NCBI GenBank assembly: GCA_943354965.1
Contig: CALRDN010000005.1
Coordinates: 25,363 to 89,362, forward strand
DNA: 64,000 nt
DNA from: Candidatus Peribacteria bacterium
GTDB lineage: Bacteria > Patescibacteriota > Gracilibacteria > UBA1369 > UBA12463
Direction: 5' to 3'
Part shown: positions 59,730 to 64,000 of the stretch, in pieces
How positions within the stretch are numbered: position 1 is the stretch's first letter
Layout: each line of letters begins with the position of its first letter
The notes under the pieces: model-generated
The model's database searches: none
What the model saw: the letters and a program-made list of their open reading frames with translations, nothing else
What the model was told of the DNA's origin: nothing
Translations under genes and position numbers: made by a program

Positions 59730-60077
59730 ATGAAAAGTATAAATGAACTGACTAAAAAAATAATTGCGTTTCGGGATGCTCGAGACTGGAAACAGTTTCA
59801 TAATCCAAAGGATATTGCACTTTCACTTGTCCTTGAGGCAACTGAAGTTATGGAGCATTTTCAATGGAAGAACGTGAAGGAGGTCGAAAAGCATGTAAAA
59901 ATTCAAAAAAATGAAATAGGCGAGGAATTGGCCGATGTACTATTCTGGGTTTTATTAATGAGCCACGATCTAAATATAGAAATATCCGAGGCTCTTATAA
60001 AGAAGATTAAAAAGAACGAGGGTAAATACCCTATCGAAAAGGCAAAAGGTAAACATACAAAATACAACAAACTTTAA
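59730..60077 (+). CDS. MazG-like nucleotide pyrophosphohydrolase
   Basis: A protein of 115 residues of the small all-alpha NTP pyrophosphatase type (MazG/RS21-C6). The metal-binding pattern is E-A-T-E-V-M-E-H-F-Q-W in helix 2 and E-I-G-E-E-L-A-D-V-L in helix 3 (E-E-x-x-D). Such enzymes cut non-canonical or deoxy-NTPs to the monophosphate and PPi. TATAAT (59716-59721) is eight bases before the ATG. It is followed three bases after the stop by the DUF2075 gene, so the two form one unit. Confidence 0.9.
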   Translation: MKSINELTKKIIAFRDARDWKQFHNPKDIALSLVLEATEVMEHFQWKNVKEVEKHVKIQKNEIGEELADVLFWVLLMSHDLNIEISEALIKKIKKNEGKYPIEKAKGKHTKYNKL

Positions 60078-60080
60078 ATA

Positions 60081-61946
60081 ATGATTATTTATCAATCTAC
60101 TAAAGGTAATTTTATTGGCGATGTTGTATCAAATAATATCGAAAATAAAATTCATGAAGCCTATTTTGAAAGGACTGGAAAGCAAGTTGGGCAATCAGAA
60201 CAAGATTCATGGAGGAAATCAATGAGATACATGAGAGATGTTTTAAACGATGAGGAAATCCCCCCGGATTCTGGCGTGACAATCGAATTTCAGATTCCGC
60301 AGACATCAAAGCGTATAGATTTTATTTTGACTGGTCAAAATCATGAAAAGGCCGATCATGTAGTAATAATCGAGCTTAAACAGTGGTCAGAGGCCATGCT
60401 TAGTGAAAAAGATGGAATGGTGAATACAAATTTTTTTGGTGAAGTAGTACATCCTTCATACCAAGCGTGGAGTTATGCGGCATTACTCGAAGGGTTCAAC
60501 GAGGTAGTATACACTGAGAATATTCAATTAAAACCTTGTGCATATTTGCATAATTATATTGAGGATAATGTGATTAGGAACGAGCTCTATTCTGACTATC
60601 TTGAAAAGGCACCTGTCTTCCTTGAGGGTGATGCAGAAAAAGAAAAACTGAGGGCATTCATTAAGCAGTTTGTTAAACATGGAGACAAGGCAAGAGTCAT
60701 GTACCGCATAAATAACGGGAGAATTAGACCATCAAAAAACCTCGCAGATAGTATGGCGAAAATGCTAAAGGGAAATTCCGAGTTTGTCATGATTGATGAC
60801 CAAAAAATTGTTTACGAAACCGCGATGGCTCTTGGAAAAAAGTCTACTTCGGAGAATAAAAATGTATTAATTGTAGAGGGTGGTCCCGGTACAGGAAAAT
60901 CGGTGGTTGCCGTAAATTTGCTTGTACAGCTAACAAAACTTGGTCTTGTTACTCAATATGTAACAAAAAATTCAGCTCCTCGGGCGGTCTATGAAAGTAA
61001 ACTTACTGGCACAATGAGGAAGACCGTAATAGGAAATTTATTCTCAGGATCAGGCGCATATATAAATGTTCCAAAAAATACCTTCGATGCTTTGGTTGTA
61101 GACGAGGCGCATCGACTCAATGCAAAATCTGGTATGTTTAAAAATCTTGGCGAGAACCAGGTTAAGGAAATAATTGAGGCATCAAAATTTTCTGTTTTTT
61201 TTATAGACGAGGATCAAAAGGTTACTTGGCACGATATCGGAAAAAAGGATGAAATAGAGAATTGGGCAAAAAATATTGGCGCAAAAGTTCAGACCTTAGA
61301 ACTTGCCTCGCAGTTTCGTTGCAGTGGATCTGATGGGTATCTTTCCTGGCTAGATGGAGTACTTCAAATCAAAGAGACTGCAAATATAGCGCTCGACAAT
61401 CATGGATACGACTTTCAGATCATTGAATCTCCAACGGAACTAAAGGAAATCATATTTGAGAAAAATAAGGAAAGAAATAAGGCCCGACTTGTAGCTGGCT
61501 ACTGCTGGAACTGGATAAGCAAAGCTAATAAAGCCCTAATGGACATCAAAATTCCTGAACATAATTTTGCAATGCAATGGAATCTTAATAGTGATGGAAT
61601 GCTTTGGGTAATGGCACCCGAGTCGGTTAATGAAATTGGATGCATTCACACCTGTCAGGGATTAGAAGTAGACTATGTCGGTGTAATTGTCGGTCTAGAT
61701 TTTGTTATAAGGAATGGGAAAGTTATAACGGACCCAAGCAAACGTGCAAGAAGTGATTCCTCACTAAAAGGATATATTCGGGATAGTAAAATTAATCCTG
61801 AAATGGCTAAGAATAAAGCCGATGCAATTATCAAAAATACATACAGGACTCTTATGACACGAGGAATGAGAGGATGTTATGTTTATTTCGTGGACAAGGA
61901 AACTGAGGAATATTTTAAAAAAGAAGTATTAATACAGGAAAATTAG
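60081..61946 (+). CDS. PD-(D/E)XK-like nuclease fused to DUF2075 helicase-type ATPase
   Basis: A protein of 621 residues. The N-terminal about 240 residues contain K-R-I-D-F-I near 76 and V-V-I-I-E-L-K-Q-W near 97, the D...ExK core of PD-(D/E)XK nucleases. The C-terminal DUF2075 ATPase has Walker A EGGPGTGKSVVAVNL near 265, Walker B A-L-V-V-D-E-A-H-R-L, F-F-I-D-E-D-Q-K-V-T, L-A-S-Q-F-R-C-S-G-S-D-G-Y and late I-H-T-C-Q-G-L-E-V-D-Y-V-G-V. This is superfamily 1-like architecture, also related to the Schlafen helicase part. It is coupled to a MazG-like enzyme in an island of toxin-antitoxin genes, which suggests a role in phage or plasmid defence. Confidence 0.85.
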   Translation: MIIYQSTKGNFIGDVVSNNIENKIHEAYFERTGKQVGQSEQDSWRKSMRYMRDVLNDEEIPPDSGVTIEFQIPQTSKRIDFILTGQNHEKADHVVIIELKQWSEAMLSEKDGMVNTNFFGEVVHPSYQAWSYAALLEGFNEVVYTENIQLKPCAYLHNYIEDNVIRNELYSDYLEKAPVFLEGDAEKEKLRAFIKQFVKHGDKARVMYRINNGRIRPSKNLADSMAKMLKGNSEFVMIDDQKIVYETAMALGKKSTSENKNVLIVEGGPGTGKSVVAVNLLVQLTKLGLVTQYVTKNSAPRAVYESKLTGTMRKTVIGNLFSGSGAYINVPKNTFDALVVDEAHRLNAKSGMFKNLGENQVKEIIEASKFSVFFIDEDQKVTWHDIGKKDEIENWAKNIGAKVQTLELASQFRCSGSDGYLSWLDGVLQIKETANIALDNHGYDFQIIESPTELKEIIFEKNKERNKARLVAGYCWNWISKANKALMDIKIPEHNFAMQWNLNSDGMLWVMAPESVNEIGCIHTCQGLEVDYVGVIVGLDFVIRNGKVITDPSKRARSDSSLKGYIRDSKINPEMAKNKADAIIKNTYRTLMTRGMRGCYVYFVDKETEEYFKKEVLIQEN

Positions 61947-61959
61947 TACAAACTACGCC

Positions 61960-62073
61960 ATGTCCCTCTACTACAACTCCCAACGCACGCGTAACCTTTA
62001 TGATCTGTATTCGGCGGTCCCCTTTCGGATTAGTCGGTTGAAGATTGATCTGTTTGTGGAGTGTAGCAGATAA
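61960..62073 (+). pseudogene. Truncated duplicate of the 63072 nuclease gene 5' end
   Basis: A 37-codon frame (MSLYYNSQRTRNLYD...) ending TAA at 62071. It matches the first 35 codons of the gene at 63072 at nearly nine of ten bases, then stops. The two copies bracket the KilA-N fossil and the HicBA pair. Confidence 0.8.
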
Positions 62074-62148
62074 GGTGATTGTATTGCTGAAATCTGAATA
62101 CGAAATGCTGTATTCAGAGTTTATGGAGTAAATCTGAATATAGCTGAC

Positions 62149-62384
62149 ATGATATTGAAAGTGTTTTTTCTTGACGGTGAATTGAAATTGATGGAGAAAA
62201 GTATATTTCTCTTACGGATTTAGCGAGAAATTTTGGTGAACCACATGTGATGATTGCCAGCTGGATGAAAAGGAAAGATACCATTGAATTTCTTGGCATT
62301 TGGGAAAAACTCAATAATCAAAATTTTAAACCCCACGAATTCGAGGGATTTAAACATGAGGCGGGAACAAAAAATGGTGAATGA
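62149..62384 (+). pseudogene. KilA-N domain protein remnant
   Basis: The frame open at 62181-62384 encodes I-E-I-D-G-E-K-Y-I-S-L-T-D-L-A-R-N-F, W-M-K-R-K-D-T-I-E-F-L-G-I-W-E-K-L-N-N and F-K-P-H-E-F-E-G-F, the start of a KilA-N DNA-binding domain. The beginning (MILKVFFLDGE from the ATG at 62149) is in another frame and a TGA ends it early, so it is frameshifted and truncated. KilA-N proteins are phage antirepressor-like or defence-linked regulators. The region 62074-62148 has a CTGAATAC/GTATTCAG hairpin (62094-62117). Confidence 0.7.
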
Positions 62385-62421
62385 TCTCTCCAGATGAGCA
62401 TTTACTCATCTATGGCGCCCA

Positions 62422-62430
62422 TGGTACAAT
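62422..62430 (+). promoter_or_regulatory. Extended -10 promoter of hicB-like gene
   Basis: TGG plus TACAAT (62425-62430), six bases before the ATG at 62437, predicting a leaderless mRNA. Confidence 0.5.
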
Positions 62431-62436
62431 GCTCAC

Positions 62437-62778
62437 ATGAAAGCTAATTCCTTGAATACGTACAAAAGCGGCACTCTGAATTTTCTTATCTATCCGACAG
62501 ATGATGGAACGTATGTAGCTGCGTGCAGAGAGCTTTGTTTGATTGAGGAGGGTAAGGATTCGGAGACCCTACGATACAAAATCATGGGACGGGCACAGTC
62601 TTATATTGTGAATGTCTGTAAAAATAAGCTTGGGACGCACCTGCTTAATCAAGAATTGCCAAAGGAAATTGTTAAAGAATTTAACGACTACCGCGCAAAA
62701 AAAATAAATGAAAATTTTCAAAAATGGCTCACTGACATAAAAAAGCTTCTTGAATCTAAAAATGTAGCTCTTTGTTAA
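62437..62778 (+). CDS. HicB-like antitoxin
   Basis: A protein of 113 residues. The N-terminal half is a HicB-type RNase-H-like fold: L-N-F-L-I-Y-P-T-D-D-G-T-Y-V-A-A-C-R-E-L, then E-E-G-K-D-S-E-T-L. The C-terminal half is helical and basic. No classical DNA-binding helix-turn-helix or ribbon-helix-helix is clear. The gene order (antitoxin first, toxin seven bases later) is the less common hicB-hicA arrangement. Confidence 0.7.
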   Translation: MKANSLNTYKSGTLNFLIYPTDDGTYVAACRELCLIEEGKDSETLRYKIMGRAQSYIVNVCKNKLGTHLLNQELPKEIVKEFNDYRAKKINENFQKWLTDIKKLLESKNVALC

Positions 62779-62785
62779 TTTTTCT

Positions 62786-63034
62786 GTGGGCAAACAAATT
62801 CTCAAAAATTGGAGCCCAAGAAGGATAATCAGTTTCTTAAAAAGGAACGGATTTGAGGAGGTCAAGATACACAAAGGCGATCATTGCGGATTATCAAATC
62901 CCCTAACGAAAGCCTATACTGAGATTGATCGTGGGCGAGACGCATTTACTCGGAGAGAAATGCTTGGATTTATTACGCAGACCGGAATAGCAGAAAAATA
63001 TTGGCTGAAAGAAAAGAAAATCAAAGAATTATAA
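62786..63034 (+). CDS. HicA-like mRNA interferase toxin
   Basis: A protein of 82 residues, GTG start. The pattern S-P-R-R-I-I-S-F-L-K-R-N-G-F-E-E-V-K, then K-G-D-H-C-G-L-S-N and R-R-E-M-L-G-F-I-T-Q-T-G-I fits HicA, a double-stranded-RNA-binding-like fold with a catalytic His (usually in G-S-H, here G-D-H). HicA cuts mRNA and is neutralised by HicB. Confidence 0.78.
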   Translation: MGKQILKNWSPRRIISFLKRNGFEEVKIHKGDHCGLSNPLTKAYTEIDRGRDAFTRREMLGFITQTGIAEKYWLKEKKIKEL

Positions 63035-63071
63035 CATTTATACCCCCCCAATACGCGCTTGCGTGACCCCC

Positions 63072-63842
63072 ATGTCCCAATACTACAATTCCCAACGCAC
63101 GCGTAACCTTTATGATCCGTATTCGACTGTCCCCTTTCGGATTAGTCGGTCGAAGATTGATCTGTATTTGCAGTGTAAGAGGTGTTTTTATTATGATAGA
63201 CGGCTTGGGGTGGGGAGGCCACCGGGGTTTCCGTTTTCGTTGAATTCGGCGGTGGATACGTTGCTGAAGAGGGAGTTTGATCTTCATAGGGCGGAGGGTA
63301 CGGCGCATCCGTTGATGAAGGAGTATGGGATTGAGGCGGTACCGTTTAAGCATGAGCGGATGGATGAGTGGAGGGATTCGCTGCGGAGGGGTGTGACGTA
63401 TGAGGTGCCGGGGACAAATTTAGTTGTCACGGGAGGAGTGGATGATGTGTGGGTGCGCCCTAGTGGCGAACTGATTATTGCGGATTACAAGGCGACGGCG
63501 AAGGATGGCGAGGTGTCGCTCGACGCGGAGTGGCAGGATGGGTACAAGCGGCAGATGGAGGTGTATCAGTGGCTCTTTCGGATGAATGGGTTTGCCGTGT
63601 CGAATACGGGGTATTTTGTGTACTGCAATGGGGATAGCGGGAGGGAGGGTTTTGACGGGAGGTTGGAGTTTACGGTGAAGTTGATCCCGTATAAGGGGGA
63701 TGGGGGGTGGATTTTAGGGACGGTGATGGAGATGAAGAAGTGTTTGGATGGGGGTGAGGTGCCGGAGGCGGGGGCGGAGTGTGATTACTGCGCGTATGTG
63801 GAGAGTTTGGGGAGGGCGGAGGTGAAGGGGAGGTTGTTTTAG
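63072..63842 (+). CDS. Cas4/RecB-like PD-(D/E)XK nuclease with cysteine pairs
   Basis: 256 residues from the ATG at 63072, the start shared with the duplicate at 61960. A GTG at 63063 is possible. C-K-R-C-F-Y-Y-D lies near residue 35 and C-D-Y-C-A-Y-V near the C-terminus. The two pairs could hold a 4Fe-4S cluster or zinc as in Cas4/AddB. The nuclease core is G-G-V-D-D-V-W-V, then L-I-I-A-D-Y-K-A-T-A and a Q-M-E-V-Y-Q-W motif. The second half is strikingly G-rich on the coding strand, unlike its AT-rich neighbours. No CRISPR array or other cas gene is in the window, so a repair or mobile-element role is as likely. Confidence 0.85.
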   Translation: MSQYYNSQRTRNLYDPYSTVPFRISRSKIDLYLQCKRCFYYDRRLGVGRPPGFPFSLNSAVDTLLKREFDLHRAEGTAHPLMKEYGIEAVPFKHERMDEWRDSLRRGVTYEVPGTNLVVTGGVDDVWVRPSGELIIADYKATAKDGEVSLDAEWQDGYKRQMEVYQWLFRMNGFAVSNTGYFVYCNGDSGREGFDGRLEFTVKLIPYKGDGGWILGTVMEMKKCLDGGEVPEAGAECDYCAYVESLGRAEVKGRLF

Positions 63843-63859
63843 AGGTCTACCTGCGCACG

Positions 63860-64000
63860 TTAAACCGTGGAATGCATAATTTGTGACCGGTGCTCCTCGT
63901 ATACCTCCTTTGGAGTGCGGTAATTGAGAGTTCGACGTGGGCAATTATTGAGCCAATCAACCGCCAAGTCAACTTGCTGCTGCGTTACCGTAGAAAAATC
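63860..64000 (-). CDS. IS30-family-like transposase, C-terminal part (runs off the window)
   Basis: The frame is open from the right edge to TAA at 63860, giving 46 residues: D-F-S-T-V-T-Q-Q-Q-V, then D-W-L-N-N-C-P-R-R-T-L-N-Y-R-T-P-K-E-V-Y. The L-N-x-x-P-R-x-T-L-x-Y-x-T-P-x-E-V signature is the C-terminal end of IS30-type (DDE) transposases. The rest, and whether the element is intact, lies beyond the window. Confidence 0.8.
   Translation of the reverse strand, partial: DFSTVTQQQVDLAVDWLNNCPRRTLNYRTPKEVYEEHRSQIMHSTV

Noticed and set aside
63072..63842. CRISPR-associated cas4
   Set aside because: No repeat-spacer array and no other cas gene are visible on either strand. Cas4-like nucleases are common outside CRISPR.
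1..64000. Alternative genetic code (UGA as glycine or tryptophan)
   Set aside because: Many genes end naturally in TGA with ATGA overlaps, and conserved proteins align in length with TGA as stop.

Overview
This window reads as chromosomal DNA of a small-genome bacterium with a cell wall, most likely a member of the Candidate Phyla Radiation (Patescibacteria). That assignment is inference. It rests on compact operons, scarce Shine-Dalgarno sites, membrane-anchored TraG/VirB4-like ATPases without other secretion genes, and proteins that join a sigma region 4 to HARE-HTH domains. The presence of nadA/nadC and of S-layer-homology proteins makes me lean towards a Peregrinibacteria-like lineage, but I cannot prove it. 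UGA works as a stop throughout, so the glycine-recoded CPR lineages are unlikely.

Positions 1-57500 are mostly housekeeping. They hold queA (cut by the window edge), cysS, murC, an FtsB-like divisome protein, an LCP-family wall-polymer ligase, glycyl-, valyl- and aspartyl-tRNA synthetases, dtd, nadA-nadC, dnaE, tsaE, ruvB, clpC, rpsA, a PIF1-like helicase and a large UvrD/PD-(D/E)XK helicase-nuclease. Exported proteins include an Ig/FnIII surface protein with a sorting-like tail, a 3D-domain protein with four peptidoglycan-binding repeats, and an M23 peptidase with three SLH repeats. Four clear tRNAs are present (fMet, a second CAT tRNA, Leu-TAG, Arg-TCT), plus a tRNA-like 3' module with a G3:U70 pair. 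Regulation includes a CIRCE operator on the clpC promoter, a structured leader before rpsA, three tandem promoters before a sigma-like gene, and many extended -10 promoters placed so close to start codons that the mRNAs should be leaderless.

Three intergenic spacers carry the same repeat of roughly 185-215 bp with terminal inverted repeats. Two of these copies are interrupted at different points by an identical 27-nt hairpin, and a diverged copy of the hairpin forms the 3' end of ruvB. This nested small-palindrome mobility is the clearest unexplained pattern in the window.

From about 57500 to the right end the DNA is an accessory island. It holds a zeta-type kinase toxin with a small partner gene, a Panacea-domain (DUF4065) antitoxin with its cognate toxin, a MazG-like pyrophosphohydrolase paired with a PD-(D/E)XK-DUF2075 ATPase, fossils of a KilA-N protein and of a duplicated nuclease gene, a HicB-HicA pair, a Cas4-like nuclease without CRISPR, and the end of an IS30-type transposase. 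The MazG/DUF2075 pair is the best candidate for an uncharacterised defence module.
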